A stretch of DNA of 62,108 bases from Fibrobacter sp. (GCA_012511955.1 JAAZFC010000074.1:1-62108), one strand, 5' to 3'. Counted from the stretch's first letter, positions 17,316 to 27,173 are shown. Program-made: numbers and translations. Notes: generated from the letters alone by a model not told the origin.

Positions 17316-19451
17316 TTATTCAGCTAGCTTTTCTTTGAGAGAAAAACTGCGCATCCAGTCAAAAACTTTCACAGCAGGCATAGGCTTGGAGAACCAAAAT
17401 CCTTGTAAAAGAGTGCAGCCCTCCGCTTTTAAAAATTCTGCTTGAATCTTTTTTTCCACTCCTTCAGCAACTATATTGAGTTGTAGGCTTTTCGCCAAGG
17501 CAATGATAGCTTTGGTTATTTCTGAATCATCGTGATCGTGGGGTAGATCCATCACAAAAGTTCTATCAATTTTTAGGGTATTAATAGGAAGTTTCTTTAA
17601 GTATGCCAAGGAGGAGTACCCCGTACCAAAATCATCCACAGAAACATTCACATTTAATGCCTGTAATTTATTTAAGACATCAATGGCATGGCTGGGGTTT
17701 TCCATTATCTGAGATTCAGTAACTTCTAAAGTCAAAGCCCCAGAGATAATACCAGTTTCCTGAATTATAGTGCTAATGCGTTCGTGTAAGTTTTCCTGCT
17801 GAAATTGTTTGGGGGAAAGGTTTACCGAAATTCCAATATCCTTGTACCCAGCTGCGTACCATTTCATCAGTTCTTGGCAGGATTTGCGCAACACAAATTC
17901 TCCTAGGGGAATAATTAAGTTAGTCTCTTCGGCTAAGGGGATAAAAGAAGCGGGTTGAATCATGCCTCTTTCAGGATCAAACCAACGCACTAAAGCCTCA
18001 AAATGCTTAACTACACCTGTGGTGTAATCAATGATAGGCTGAAAGAAAACCTGCATTTCTTTTTGCTCTATAGCTCGCCTTAATTTGGTTTCTAGTTGAA
18101 TACGATTAATAGCATGGGAGCGCATTTCTTCGGTGAAAAGGATCCAGCTACCCGGAGCCATGGCTTTGGCGTGATGCATAGCTGTGGCTACATCTCCCAG
18201 CAACTGTGCCACTTGGGTGTGTTCCTCATTGCGAATAACTATGCCCATGCCTGCACTGAGCACAATATGTTGCCCGTTTACAATCAGAGGTTCTGCTAAA
18301 ATATTCTGTAATTTTGCAACAAATTCTCCCACAGTTTCTGGGGTTTGTGCAGTGGTGAGTAAAATGGCAAATTCATCGCCGCTCATGCGTGCGAGCACAT
18401 CTTGTTCAGTCATCAAAGAATTTAAGCGCGTAGCCACAATGGTCAAAACTTGATCACCAAATAGATGCCCTAAACCGTTATTTATTAGCTGAAATTGATC
18501 GAGATTTAATTGTACCAGTGCAAAAGTAGCTTCAGGGTTGTCTTTGCAGTTCTGCATAAGCCCATTAATTTTTTCTCTAAATAAAATGCGGTTGGGGAGG
18601 TCTGTGAGTGCGTCATGGGTACTATCGTGGATAAGTTGCCTTTCCATGCGCTTTATTTCAGTAATATCAGATTGCGATCCGGCAAAGCGATGGGGCTCTT
18701 TATTTTCATCTAGTACCAACATCCCTTGAATTAAAATCCAACGATATTCCCCCATATTGTCTTGGATGCGATATTCGTGTCTAAAGCGATTGTGTTTTTT
18801 GCTTAAATGTTCTTGTAATCGTTTAGAAAGTTCTTTTTTATCGACAGGATGCACCAAGTTTAGCCAATCGGAAAGATTATTTTGAAAATCTTCTTCGGAG
18901 TAACCCAACATATTGAGCCAGCGAGGGGAAAAATAAAGTTCATCAGTTTTTAAGTGCCAATCCCACAACCCATCGTTGGAACTTTGAGCAGCTAACTGAA
19001 ACCTTTCTTCACTTTCGCGCAAGCGGTTTTGTAGGCTTACTTTTTCGCTCTCATCATGGAAAATCCAACACCAAAGCCTTTCTCCAAAAACAGCAGTAGA
19101 AACAGCATTGATAATAATAGCGTGTCTGTTAAAATTTATGGGAGAACTGCGTAAAAAATATTGGTCTCTATTGTTAGAAGAACGCAAGCATTTTAAAAAG
19201 AACTGCTCTATAAATTCAATTTCGGCAAAATTTTGAGAAAACAAGCGAATAAAATTGTTTTGGTCAGATTTATTGTAAGACTCTTTATCAACGGTGAAAA
19301 AGTTGTGCCAAGCTTTGTTCGCATACACTAAACAACCGCTTTGATTTATAAAACAAAGTGGTACGGGGATATGGGAAGTTAATTGGAATAACTTTTCCAC
19401 TGTACCATCATATCCCTTATCGCCATCAGATTTTAAACTTTTGGTGTTCAT
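17316..19451 (-). CDS. PAS-GGDEF-EAL protein (cyclic-di-GMP turnover)
   Basis: Predicted to make and/or degrade the second messenger cyclic di-GMP. The order in 711 residues is: PAS at about 20-130, PAS/PAC at about 145-265 (with the FAGSQSDITEIKRMERQL end), GGDEF at about 270-435 and EAL at about 445-700. The GGDEF motif is SGDEF (MSGDEFAILL), a variant often still active. The EAL domain keeps FEALVRW, the metal-binding DDFGTGYSSLAYLK and LKIDRTFV, so phosphodiesterase activity is likely. No membrane segment or signal peptide is visible, so it is a soluble sensor. It is divergent from clpB. Confidence 0.95.
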   Translation of the reverse strand: MNTKSLKSDGDKGYDGTVEKLFQLTSHIPVPLCFINQSGCLVYANKAWHNFFTVDKESYNKSDQNNFIRLFSQNFAEIEFIEQFFLKCLRSSNNRDQYFLRSSPINFNRHAIIINAVSTAVFGERLWCWIFHDESEKVSLQNRLRESEERFQLAAQSSNDGLWDWHLKTDELYFSPRWLNMLGYSEEDFQNNLSDWLNLVHPVDKKELSKRLQEHLSKKHNRFRHEYRIQDNMGEYRWILIQGMLVLDENKEPHRFAGSQSDITEIKRMERQLIHDSTHDALTDLPNRILFREKINGLMQNCKDNPEATFALVQLNLDQFQLINNGLGHLFGDQVLTIVATRLNSLMTEQDVLARMSGDEFAILLTTAQTPETVGEFVAKLQNILAEPLIVNGQHIVLSAGMGIVIRNEEHTQVAQLLGDVATAMHHAKAMAPGSWILFTEEMRSHAINRIQLETKLRRAIEQKEMQVFFQPIIDYTTGVVKHFEALVRWFDPERGMIQPASFIPLAEETNLIIPLGEFVLRKSCQELMKWYAAGYKDIGISVNLSPKQFQQENLHERISTIIQETGIISGALTLEVTESQIMENPSHAIDVLNKLQALNVNVSVDDFGTGYSSLAYLKKLPINTLKIDRTFVMDLPHDHDDSEITKAIIALAKSLQLNIVAEGVEKKIQAEFLKAEGCTLLQGFWFSKPMPAVKVFDWMRSFSLKEKLAE

Positions 19452-19500
19452 TAAAGCCTATAAAATGTAATTAAGCCACAATCTTAATAATTATCTTAAA

Positions 19501-19517
19501 TGTTCTATAAAAGAACA
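19501..19517. promoter_or_regulatory. perfect inverted repeat, possible operator
   Basis: TGTTCTATAAAAGAACA is a perfect 6-bp inverted repeat with a 5-base spacer. It lies between the divergent GGDEF-EAL gene and clpB, 50 bases upstream of the former and about 147 upstream of the latter. It is not a CIRCE element; the bound factor is unknown. Confidence 0.4.
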
Positions 19518-19663
19518 AGATTTATTTAACAAAATAATCAAAGTATTTCAAATTGAAGCATTTTATCGTGTTTTTTTAATGGCTCGGTTTTTGCTGTAAA
19601 GATATTAGAAAGTTTTAAAATTTATGAGTTTTTATAAAAAGTTTAATATCGTAGAGGAAATAA

Positions 19664-22219
19664 ATGCAAGAATGGAATCCCCAGGCGCAAAAAATTATCG
19701 CTAAAGCCCAGGAGCAACAGGAGCGTTTGCGCCACGCTCAGCTCGATGTTTTGCACCTTGGCTGGGCTTTGTTAGACGCTCCCGATGCTCGGTTGCGCAA
19801 TTTGTACAAAGCTAAGCAATTAGTGGTGGCCGAAGCTAAAACCCAAGTTCAAAGATTGTATCAAGGGGTGGCACAAATCAGTAGCCCCGACCCCGATGCC
19901 GTTCCCGCCAGCGATTTGCTGCGCGTACTCAAGGCGGCTTTGCAAAGCGCCCGGCACCAGGGTTTTGCCCTCGCCGAGCCCCAACACTTGTTGGTGGCAT
20001 TGCTCAAATACGCCAGTCATAGCCAATTAATCAAGGTTTTCACCACTGCTTTGGGCAATGCCGAAGCGGTGCAACTATGGCTTTCTGACAGCATGTCTGC
20101 CCAAGCCGTACAAGAAGAAGACAGCGCCTTACAAAAATATGGTCGCGAGCTAGTTGCCCTCGTAGGCGAAGGCAAATTAGATCCGGTAATAGGTCGGGAC
20201 GATGAAATTCGCCGTTTGATTCGCATTTTGGCCCGCAAAACCAAAAATAATCCCGTATTGGTGGGGGAGCCTGGCGTGGGGAAAACCGCCATTGCCGAAG
20301 GCTTAGCCGCGCGTATTTATCGTGGCGATGTCCCCGAGATTCTCAAAGATAAAAAGGTGTTTTCACTGGATTTAGCCAGCCTTATGGCTGGTGCGAAATA
20401 TCGCGGGGAATTTGAGGAACGCATGCAAAATGTGTTGCAAGAACTAGAAGATGATGGCAATACTCTGGTGTTTATCGATGAAATCCACAATATCGTGGGA
20501 GCGGGTAAAACCGAAGGCAGCATGGATTTGGGCAATATGCTCAAGCCCAAGTTAGCCCGGGGCGAACTGCATTGTATCGGCGCTACCACCATTGGCGAAT
20601 ATCGCAAATATATTGAAAAAGACGCCGCTTTGGAGCGTCGTTTTCAGCCCATTAGCGTAGAAGAACCCAGTCCCGAAGATGCTATCTCTATTTTGCGGGG
20701 CATCAAAGATGGTTTTGAGGAGCATCACGGAGTGCGTTTAAATGACCAAGCCTTAGTGGCGGCGGTGCAGATGAGTACCCGGGTGATTTCTGATCGCTTT
20801 TTGCCCGACAAAGCCATCGACTTAATAGATGAAGCTGCGGCCATGGTAAAAACCCAAATTGACACGGTTCCCGAAGAACTGGACAGCCAACAGCGTAAAT
20901 TGTTGCAATTGCGCATCGAAAGTCAAGCTTTAGCGGTGGAAACTGATGAGCGCAGCCAAGAGCGTTTGCGAGAAATTAAAGATGAAATAGCCGAGTTAGA
21001 ACCCCTAGTACAAGAGGGTTTAGAGCATTGGAAAGAGTTGCGGTTGCGCTTTGATCAGGTGAAGGAAATCCAAGAAAAGATTCGCCTAACTCGAGAAGAA
21101 ATGGAAAAAGCTGAAGCCGACTACGATTTATCTCGGGCGGCGGAGCTAAAATACAAGACGCTGGTGGATTTACAAGCAGAATTGGAGCGAGTGCGCGCCG
21201 ATTTAGAAGCTAGCGGCAAAGAGGGGGATTTAAGCCCCGAAGTTAGCGAAGAAAGCATTGCTTTGGTGGTTTCGAGGTGGACGGGGATTCCTGTGCACAA
21301 GTTGCGAGAAACCGAAAAACAGCGACTATTAGAGCTGAGCGAACGCATTAAAACTCGCTTGGTGGGTCAAGATCACGCGGTTTATGCGGTGAGCGAGGCG
21401 ATTTTGCGCAATAGGGCTGGTTTGGGGCGGGTAAATGGCCCCATTGGTTCATTTCTGTTAGTGGGGCCTACCGGGGTGGGGAAAACCGAACTAGCCCGCA
21501 GTTTGGCGGTGGAGCTGTTTGACGGCGAACAGTCTATGATACGCATAGATATGAGCGAATATATGGAAAAGCATTCCGTGAGCAGACTTATAGGTTCGCC
21601 GCCGGGATATGTGGGACACGATGAGGGTGGCCAGCTCACCGAAGCGGTGCGCACTCAGCCCTACAGTGTGATTTTATTAGACGAGGTGGAAAAAGCTCAC
21701 CCCGATGTGTTCCATGTATTGTTGCAAGTTTTAGATGATGGGCACTTGACCGATGGTAAAGGCCGTCAGGTGAATTTTAAAAACACCTTGATTTTGATGA
21801 CTTCAAACTTAGGGGCAGAAATGTTTGCCCAATCCGACGATGTGGTGGGTTTAAAAGAAATTCAGCCCTATATGCGCCAGTATTTTAAGCCAGAATTTAT
21901 AAATCGCATCGATGAAACTTTGGTTTTCCAAAAGCTGGGCAAAAAAGAGCAACGGCGCATTGTGGAGCGCAAACTGTATTTGCTAGATCAGCGTTTAAGA
22001 GAGCGACACATAAGTTTGAGTAGCTCGGAGCGCGCCGTAGATGCTATTGTGGAGCAGGCTTATGAACCTGATTTTGGTGCGCGTCCTTTGCAACGCTTTA
22101 TACAACATCGTATTGAAACGCCTTTAAGTCGTAAAATATTGTCTGGTAAAATTTCTGCTGATAGCCAAGTGCATTTGGATTATAGTGAAAGTAATTTTAC
22201 CTTTGAAAACCAAACTTAA
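19664..22219 (+). CDS. clpB: ATP-dependent disaggregase ClpB
   Basis: Hsp100 chaperone that pulls proteins out of aggregates together with DnaK. The 851-residue product has a Clp N-domain (1-145), a first AAA+ module with Walker [14 protein letters not shown] near residue 200, a coiled-coil middle domain (about 400-530, rich in Glu, Lys and Leu), which separates ClpB from ClpA and ClpC, and a second AAA+ module with [13 protein letters not shown] near residue 602. ATG is preceded by GAGG. The Clp N-domain is less typical than the rest. No CIRCE element was seen upstream, so heat-shock control is not evident. Confidence 0.96.
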   Translation: MQEWNPQAQKIIAKAQEQQERLRHAQLDVLHLGWALLDAPDARLRNLYKAKQLVVAEAKTQVQRLYQGVAQISSPDPDAVPASDLLRVLKAALQSARHQGFALAEPQHLLVALLKYASHSQLIKVFTTALGNAEAVQLWLSDSMSAQAVQEEDSALQKYGRELVALVGEGKLDPVIGRDDEIRRLIRILARKTKNNPVLVGEPGVGKTAIAEGLAARIYRGDVPEILKDKKVFSLDLASLMAGAKYRGEFEERMQNVLQELEDDGNTLVFIDEIHNIVGAGKTEGSMDLGNMLKPKLARGELHCIGATTIGEYRKYIEKDAALERRFQPISVEEPSPEDAISILRGIKDGFEEHHGVRLNDQALVAAVQMSTRVISDRFLPDKAIDLIDEAAAMVKTQIDTVPEELDSQQRKLLQLRIESQALAVETDERSQERLREIKDEIAELEPLVQEGLEHWKELRLRFDQVKEIQEKIRLTREEMEKAEADYDLSRAAELKYKTLVDLQAELERVRADLEASGKEGDLSPEVSEESIALVVSRWTGIPVHKLRETEKQRLLELSERIKTRLVGQDHAVYAVSEAILRNRAGLGRVNGPIGSFLLVGPTGVGKTELARSLAVELFDGEQSMIRIDMSEYMEKHSVSRLIGSPPGYVGHDEGGQLTEAVRTQPYSVILLDEVEKAHPDVFHVLLQVLDDGHLTDGKGRQVNFKNTLILMTSNLGAEMFAQSDDVVGLKEIQPYMRQYFKPEFINRIDETLVFQKLGKKEQRRIVERKLYLLDQRLRERHISLSSSERAVDAIVEQAYEPDFGARPLQRFIQHRIETPLSRKILSGKISADSQVHLDYSESNFTFENQT

Positions 22220-22220
22220 T

Positions 22221-22242
22221 TTTGAACTCTGTGTGGTTCAAA
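22221..22242. terminator. weak stem-loop between clpB and the cyclophilin gene
   Basis: TTTGAAC and GTTCAAA form a 7-bp stem with an 8-base loop, followed by TTTT. It could attenuate or end clpB transcription; the stem is short and AT-rich. Confidence 0.35.
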
Positions 22243-22263
22243 TTTTAATAACGGAGAATTGTC

Positions 22264-22812
22264 ATGTTTAAACAAACCGATGCCCCTCAAACAGGTGAAA
22301 CCATTGCCTTGATGAAAACCACAAAAGGGGAGATGAAAATCCGCCTTTTTGTGGAGCAAGTGGGCGAAGCTGCAGAGAACTTTGTGGAATTAGCCAATCA
22401 AGGTCATTATAACGATGTTCCTTTTCATCGTGTAATCGAAGGCTTTGTGATTCAAGGCGGAGATTTTACTGCACGCAATGGTACTGGTGGTCATTCTTAT
22501 AAAGGTCCTGGTACAAAAATCGGTGATGTTTATCATGACGGTTTATCGCATATTCGCGGTGCACTGAGCTGGGCCAAAACCCAGGCTCCCAATTCCATTG
22601 GAAGCCAGTTTTTTGTAGTTCATCCCGAAGAAGGCACGCATTTCTTGGATCATCCCCAAGGCGGAGGCCCCGCAGAAGGTTATACCGTTTTTGGCCAAGT
22701 CTATGAAGGTTTTGAAGCCCTAGATGCCATCGCCACAGCTCCCACCGGACGCGGCGATGCTCCCACGGAAGAAATCTTAATAGAATCTGTAGAAATCTCT
22801 GTTTTAGAGTAA
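22264..22812 (+). CDS. cyclophilin-type peptidyl-prolyl cis-trans isomerase
   Basis: Catalyses proline isomerisation during protein folding. The 182-residue product lacks a signal peptide and should be cytoplasmic. It has the core cyclophilin motifs: FHRVIEGFVIQGGDFT near residue 57 with the catalytic Arg, GALSWAKTQAPNSIGSQFFV, where the position usually held by Met-Ala is Ser-Trp-Ala, and YTVFGQVYEGFEALDAI. GGAG precedes the ATG. It follows clpB by 44 bases and may be co-transcribed as a folding pair. Its 3' end overlaps the convergent gene at 22804 by nine bases. Confidence 0.95.
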   Translation: MFKQTDAPQTGETIALMKTTKGEMKIRLFVEQVGEAAENFVELANQGHYNDVPFHRVIEGFVIQGGDFTARNGTGGHSYKGPGTKIGDVYHDGLSHIRGALSWAKTQAPNSIGSQFFVVHPEEGTHFLDHPQGGGPAEGYTVFGQVYEGFEALDAIATAPTGRGDAPTEEILIESVEISVLE

Positions 22813-23346
22813 GGAATACAATACCACTGCCAACACGGAAAGGGCTCCAATGCCTAAAACCCAGTTGGCAGCTTGGCTAACTTTATCAGGACTTTCAGTT
22901 TCCACTTGACTTTGTTCAAGATCTCCAACGCTGATTTCAAATAACTTGATAAAATTTGCGATATTTCCTGTGGAATTTGCTGAAATCACTATGCTTTCTT
23001 GTTGTATTTCTTTGCCCGATTTGTCGATTAAAAAAGCAGTGATTTTGCTTTCACCTTCTTTTTCAGTGTTTTCAACTTGTCCATAAATTGCCTGTTGAGC
23101 TTGGCTGTTGGCTAAGGCTTGTTTAGTACAGTCATAATCACAGGCTTCTTGTTTGTTTGTGACTTCTGTGCTTACTAGTTCCCATTTGCTACTGTTTGTT
23201 ATACCTCTTTGAATGGCTTGATCGATTTGTTGCAATTGTTCTGCTGGAATATTAGCTAGGTTACTAAAAGGGCTAACTATAATCTGCACTGCCCAGGTTG
23301 TGGTAATACCTGCAATAAGTAATAAAGAAAGTTGTTTTTTAAACAT
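22804..23346 (-). CDS. envelope protein of unknown function with N- and C-terminal hydrophobic segments
   Basis: The 180-residue product has an N-terminal signal or anchor (residues about 5-20), a periplasmic region with one Cys pair (ACDYDC) that could form a disulfide, and a C-terminal membrane segment (WVLGIGALSVLAVVLYSLL). The middle has SNLANIPAEQLQQIDQAIQRGI and a QAIYGQVENTE-like beta stretch reminiscent of small lipoprotein or curli-accessory folds, but I assign no family. It directly follows the RND exporter gene by two bases in a minus-strand operon, so it may assist that transporter. Confidence 0.7.
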   Translation of the reverse strand: MFKKQLSLLLIAGITTTWAVQIIVSPFSNLANIPAEQLQQIDQAIQRGITNSSKWELVSTEVTNKQEACDYDCTKQALANSQAQQAIYGQVENTEKEGESKITAFLIDKSGKEIQQESIVISANSTGNIANFIKLFEISVGDLEQSQVETESPDKVSQAANWVLGIGALSVLAVVLYSLL

Positions 23347-23348
23347 TT

Positions 23349-24962
23349 TTAACCTTCGTCTTGGTTAGTGGGTTGAAACAATTTTTGCGCCAGCCAAGGT
23401 ATAAATATTTGACTAGAGCATAGAAATAAAAATAATCCCAAAACAGCAATTTCGCCAATGGTTCTCATACCGCGATGGCTAATAAATAAGACTCCGCCGA
23501 ATCCAGCCATGGTGGTGGTGGTCGAAGCCATTACCATTTTTCCCATATTATTGTACAGGGCTTTGAGTCCGCCTCGATGTCTATAGGTATCGATCCAGGC
23601 TATGAGCATATATATAGTGGCATCAATGCCTACGCCAATCACGGTGGGAATCACGATGATATTGTATATTCCTAACTTACAAACATCAAATGCGAGAGTA
23701 AACAGCCCCATAAAGCTCACGGTCCATATTACCCCCATAAGCAAACTAGCTCCGCTGATTAAAACTAAACGCGGCTTGCGTAAACTCAAGATTAAAATCA
23801 GTAAAATCACTGAAATAATAAGCACTGCCATGGTTAAACTGTCTTTTTTAACCACTTTTACCACATCGGATATGATAAACTGACTGGAAAACACTCGTAA
23901 ATCTTGGCCGCCAAAGTTCCAGTGACTGTAGCGATCCTGGAATTTGGCGATTTCTCTGGCATCACCGCCGCGGAATTTACCATAAATAAAACCAATATTT
24001 CCATAAGTGTCGTCTTTTTCCCGCAGCATATCCACGGACCAAGCAGGCAAGTCTTCCACGCTAAAAGTGCTATCTATGGCCGTAAATTTACGCAAAAGGG
24101 CAATGTTTAGGGAATCTGAACCCGTGGCGCGATCAAAAACCCTAGCTTCTGCCAAATCTCGAATTTCTTCGATGAGTTCCAAGCGTTCTTCTTGATCTTC
24201 TTGGGAAGGAACAAAGGTTTTTAGGGTTAAAAAACTCCGCAAATAGGGGTCTTTTTCTTCGTGTAAGCGCACCATTAAAGTGTCGTAAAGTTGGTCTAAT
24301 TGTGCAGGGTCATCACCCATGACCACCGCTGGGGTAGAGGTGGTGCGTTTGCCTCCCTGGGCTACGCCAGTGCTAATACGCGTCACATTTTCCCTTTTAG
24401 GACGGCGCAATTTCTGAAAATCATGTTCAAATTCGGTGAATTGGCTCATAAATATTAGGGGAACGCTAATCACCAAGGCGGCAATGGCCAAGCGGTTGAT
24501 AATGCGCCCAATATCGGCATTGGTCCAGGAGTCGGGGATAATGCGCCTATCTGGAGAGGGGGGGAGGCCGTTGAGGGTGAGTATAAATACTGGCAGAGCA
24601 AAGAGCGCCGAAGTTACGCTTAAAGTTATTCCCACCGCAGCAATTACGCCAAATTCATAAAATCCGGTAAAATGAGCAAAAAGTAAGGTTAAAAGTCCGC
24701 TAGCTGTGGTGAGAGCAGCTAAAAACATAGGTCTGAATAGGTGTTCAATGGTCTTTTTTAGGGCGTCTTTTAAATCTCCAGAGCGGGATTGTTGAATTTG
24801 GCAGTTTCCCATAAAGTGAATGGAATAGTCGATGCCCATCCCCATGATAATGGAGGCTACAAATAGGGTAAAGGGGTTGAGATAGCCATACCACAAAGCG
24901 GTGAAAGCCAGCATTAACATACAAGCAAACCCTATTTGTAAGCTCAGTAATATCGGTGCCAC
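23349..24962 (-). CDS. RND/MMPL family exporter, C-terminal two-thirds (separated from its N-terminal part by an in-frame stop)
   Basis: Continues the exporter begun in the next gene upstream. It carries the remaining membrane segments, including MGMGIDYSIHF, the conserved Asp region of MMPL-type RND pumps, and the second set around GVGIDATIYMLIAW. A large periplasmic loop lies between (about 180-340). It is in the same frame as the upstream part, with a TAA and six codons (WARRGL) between. The GTG at 24962 could restart translation but has no clear ribosome-binding site. The likely substrate is a lipid or hopanoid-like molecule, which is inference from the family. Probably a broken gene. Confidence 0.8.
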   Translation of the reverse strand: MAPILLSLQIGFACMLMLAFTALWYGYLNPFTLFVASIIMGMGIDYSIHFMGNCQIQQSRSGDLKDALKKTIEHLFRPMFLAALTTASGLLTLLFAHFTGFYEFGVIAAVGITLSVTSALFALPVFILTLNGLPPSPDRRIIPDSWTNADIGRIINRLAIAALVISVPLIFMSQFTEFEHDFQKLRRPKRENVTRISTGVAQGGKRTTSTPAVVMGDDPAQLDQLYDTLMVRLHEEKDPYLRSFLTLKTFVPSQEDQEERLELIEEIRDLAEARVFDRATGSDSLNIALLRKFTAIDSTFSVEDLPAWSVDMLREKDDTYGNIGFIYGKFRGGDAREIAKFQDRYSHWNFGGQDLRVFSSQFIISDVVKVVKKDSLTMAVLIISVILLILILSLRKPRLVLISGASLLMGVIWTVSFMGLFTLAFDVCKLGIYNIIVIPTVIGVGIDATIYMLIAWIDTYRHRGGLKALYNNMGKMVMASTTTTMAGFGGVLFISHRGMRTIGEIAVLGLFLFLCSSQIFIPWLAQKLFQPTNQDEG

Positions 24963-24980
24963 CAGCCCTCGGCGCGCCCA

Positions 24981-25973
24981 TTAGAAAAACTCTCGCAGAT
25001 AAGCAACACTAAAAGATGCTTTGGGGGGGGAAGGGCTAAAAAACCATACCACTAAGAAGAAGATTAATATCACCGAAATAACTAAGGAAATGGCTGAGTC
25101 CGATTTGAGATCTTCTACTTCTTTGAGGCTTTCATAAGTGCCTTCAATGCTTAATCTAAAGGGAGCTTCGTATTGTTTTTGGCGAAATTTCTGCAAAAGA
25201 GTGTCGGCTCGCATGGTTACTAATTCGGCAAAGTCTATATCCGTAGAGGGTTTGGTAAGTTTGCATTGAACCACGCCGTTAAAAGCGGTGCGCGGGGGAG
25301 AAAGTTGCCCTATTAAGCGAGTTTTATATTGGGAAGGCAGGTTCTGTTTGGGATTCCATTCATCTTGAACTGCATCGGGGTTTTGTGAGGCAAAAAAGTC
25401 ACTAAAAACATCGGCGGCTTCGTCGGGAAGCCCCAGTTCTTGGGGAATAGAAGCATCAAACCATATACGCTCGGTTTTTTCTTCTTCTACATCGCCCAGT
25501 AAGTCTATGACAAAGGGTAAATTACTGCGTCCAATCTCGTATTGTATATCTTCTAAATTATCCCTAATGCGTTCCAAGTGGGGAATGGGCAAATAAAGTA
25601 AGGCATGGTCTTGGAAAAACTTGTTTTCATTGTCAATGGTGGCGCTAACTAAAATATCAGTCCAGTTTTGCAATAATTCTTGCTGAATTTCTTCTTGAAT
25701 TTTAGCCACAGTAACTGGATCATCTGACTGTATGGCTATCATAAATTTATCGGTGGAACCAAATCTTTCGTTGGATTCTTCTAGGGCTAATACACTAGGA
25801 GTGTCTCTAGGCAACAGGCTGGCCAAATCGGTGTTGATCTTTAATTGAGTGTTAACTATATATATTGCACTTATCAATACAGACGCAATTACTAGTAACA
25901 AAATTCGCTTATTCCGTGCGGCGAATTCTATGTAATGATGCGCAAATTTTTGGATAATTGTTTTGTCTTGCAT
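24981..25973 (-). CDS. RND/MMPL family exporter, N-terminal third ending at an in-frame stop
   Basis: The 330-residue product has a first membrane segment (residues about 22-42), an RND-type periplasmic domain with SLLPRDTPSVLALEESNERFGS near residue 53, and a second membrane segment (SLVISVILIFFLVVWFF). Right after it comes an atypical stretch of about 20 residues, including a C8 run, that ends at TAA 24983-24981. In MMPL proteins the third segment should follow within a few residues. It therefore looks as if some 60-70 bases, including the stop, were inserted here. The upstream neighbour is a methyltransferase 26 bases away. Confidence 0.8.
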   Translation of the reverse strand: MQDKTIIQKFAHHYIEFAARNKRILLLVIASVLISAIYIVNTQLKINTDLASLLPRDTPSVLALEESNERFGSTDKFMIAIQSDDPVTVAKIQEEIQQELLQNWTDILVSATIDNENKFFQDHALLYLPIPHLERIRDNLEDIQYEIGRSNLPFVIDLLGDVEEEKTERIWFDASIPQELGLPDEAADVFSDFFASQNPDAVQDEWNPKQNLPSQYKTRLIGQLSPPRTAFNGVVQCKLTKPSTDIDFAELVTMRADTLLQKFRQKQYEAPFRLSIEGTYESLKEVEDLKSDSAISLVISVILIFFLVVWFFSPSPPKASFSVAYLREFF

Positions 25974-25999
25974 ATTTGCACAATGTACTAAAAAGCCTT

Positions 26000-26914
26000 T
26001 TAAATGGCTTTAAAATAGCTAATCATATAGCCACCTTGAGTGTCTTCCACATCTCCAGTTTGGTAATACACATCTAATATGACTTCGGAACGCTTGTATT
26101 CACTGCCTAAATATTGGAAAAGCTGATAGGCACGTTTGCCTTTGATGGCTTCTCCCAGGGCACATTCTGCAAATAAACAGCGCCATTGGGTGAGTTCAGT
26201 GAGTTCTTCTCGAGGAGCTTGGGTGTATTCTGCCCTAGCTAATATTCCCCCAGGTTTAAGCAAATGACGCAAATTACGAGAATATACCCGCGCGGTGAGC
26301 AAATCATCGAAAAGCTCCTCTTTGGGAGGCGTGAGAGTTTCATCTTCGGGATCCATTTCGCGGAAACGGGCTAGCATTTCTGCCACGGCCACATCTCTGC
26401 TATTACCGTAGCCGTTTTCATCGAAAATATGCAGATTGTCAGGGTCGGGAATCAGGTTGGGAAACACCAAAAAAAGCAAGTCCATTTTGCCTTTAGGAAG
26501 CTTAAAATTGGGCAAGGAACTTTGGGTTAAAATCATTTGTGGTTGGGGTTTGCGCAAAATGTTTCTACCCGAGCGCAATTCGCACGATTCTTTCTGATTT
26601 TCTTGACATATTTCCAGAAGTTTTTCTGCACCATCTATGCCTAAAAGTTTGGCTTGAGGAAACGCTACTCTTAAAGGTTTAAGCAAATTACCAGAACCAC
26701 AAGCATAGTCGGCTATCCAAGCAGGATCTACTTTCATTTCCTTGCAAAACTTGGCTGCGCTTTGGGCTATATGCTTATAGGCACGGCGGTGGGGCTCATC
26801 TAGGGAGAGTTCTTGCCACCAAGAACCCACTTCAGTATTATAGGCATCAGCACCTGTGGCTAATAAATCTTCAAAATCAATATCGGGGCGAGAGGGTTTG
26901 TTTTCCAATTCCAT
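26000..26914 (-). CDS. SAM-dependent methyltransferase, class I
   Basis: The 304-residue cytoplasmic protein has the SAM-binding glycine loop DYACGSGNLLKPL near residue 69 and the acidic second strand KLLGIDGAEKLLEI. The rest is atypical: MDLLFLVFPNLIPDPDN stands where the usual post-IV motif would be. The substrate is unknown. It heads a minus-strand operon with the RND/MMPL exporter and the envelope protein at 22804, which could fit modification of a lipid that is then exported; that link is inference from gene order alone. Confidence 0.8.
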   Translation of the reverse strand: MELENKPSRPDIDFEDLLATGADAYNTEVGSWWQELSLDEPHRRAYKHIAQSAAKFCKEMKVDPAWIADYACGSGNLLKPLRVAFPQAKLLGIDGAEKLLEICQENQKESCELRSGRNILRKPQPQMILTQSSLPNFKLPKGKMDLLFLVFPNLIPDPDNLHIFDENGYGNSRDVAVAEMLARFREMDPEDETLTPPKEELFDDLLTARVYSRNLRHLLKPGGILARAEYTQAPREELTELTQWRCLFAECALGEAIKGKRAYQLFQYLGSEYKRSEVILDVYYQTGDVEDTQGGYMISYFKAI

Positions 26915-26972
26915 ATTTGTTTATATAGCAATTTTAATTCCAATATTAGTAGCTTTTCTTTCACTTTAAGTC

Positions 26973-27001
26973 TTGACATTTTTTAATGAAATAAGCATAT
27001 T
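26973..27001 (+). promoter_or_regulatory. sigma-70-type promoter of tRNA-Ala
   Basis: A perfect TTGACA at 26973-26978, a 17-base spacer and CATATT at 26996-27001 lie 11 bases before the mature tRNA 5' end, a typical arrangement for a short-leader tRNA promoter. Confidence 0.65.
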
Positions 27002-27012
27002 TGTATTTCCTT

Positions 27013-27085
27013 GGGGCTATAGCTCAGCTGGTAGAGCATCACACTGGCAGTGTGAGGGTCAGCAGTTCGACTCTGCTTAGCTCCA
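27013..27085 (+). tRNA. tRNA-Ala, anticodon GGC
   Basis: The 73-nt sequence folds as a cloverleaf: acceptor GGGGCTA/TAGCTCC with one G-T pair, D stem GCTC/GAGC, anticodon stem TCACA/TGTGA with loop CTGGCAG (anticodon GGC, reads GCC and GCU), and T stem AGCAG/CTGCT with loop TTCGACT. The discriminator is A and CCA is not encoded. Confidence 0.96.
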
Positions 27086-27092
27086 TAACACA

Positions 27093-27122
27093 AAGACTCA
27101 TCGGAATGATGGGTCTTTTTTT
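27093..27122 (+). terminator. terminator of tRNA-Ala
   Basis: AAGACTCATC (27093-27102) pairs with GATGGGTCTT (27108-27117), with one G-T pair and a GGAAT loop, and runs into a T tract. It begins 7 bases after the tRNA. Confidence 0.88.
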
Positions 27123-27173
27123 GTTTTAATATGGCCATTTTGCTACATTTGGGCTGTTTTTTCAGAGAAGTTT

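Noticed and set aside
19501-19517. LexA or CIRCE box
   Set aside because: The sequence does not fit the CIRCE consensus or the known LexA consensus forms; only the palindromic symmetry is supported.
25023-25030. Phase-variable G8 tract as an on/off switch for the RND exporter
   Set aside because: Both halves are in the same frame; a one- or two-base change would not connect them, because the TAA is then bypassed only in the wrong frame.
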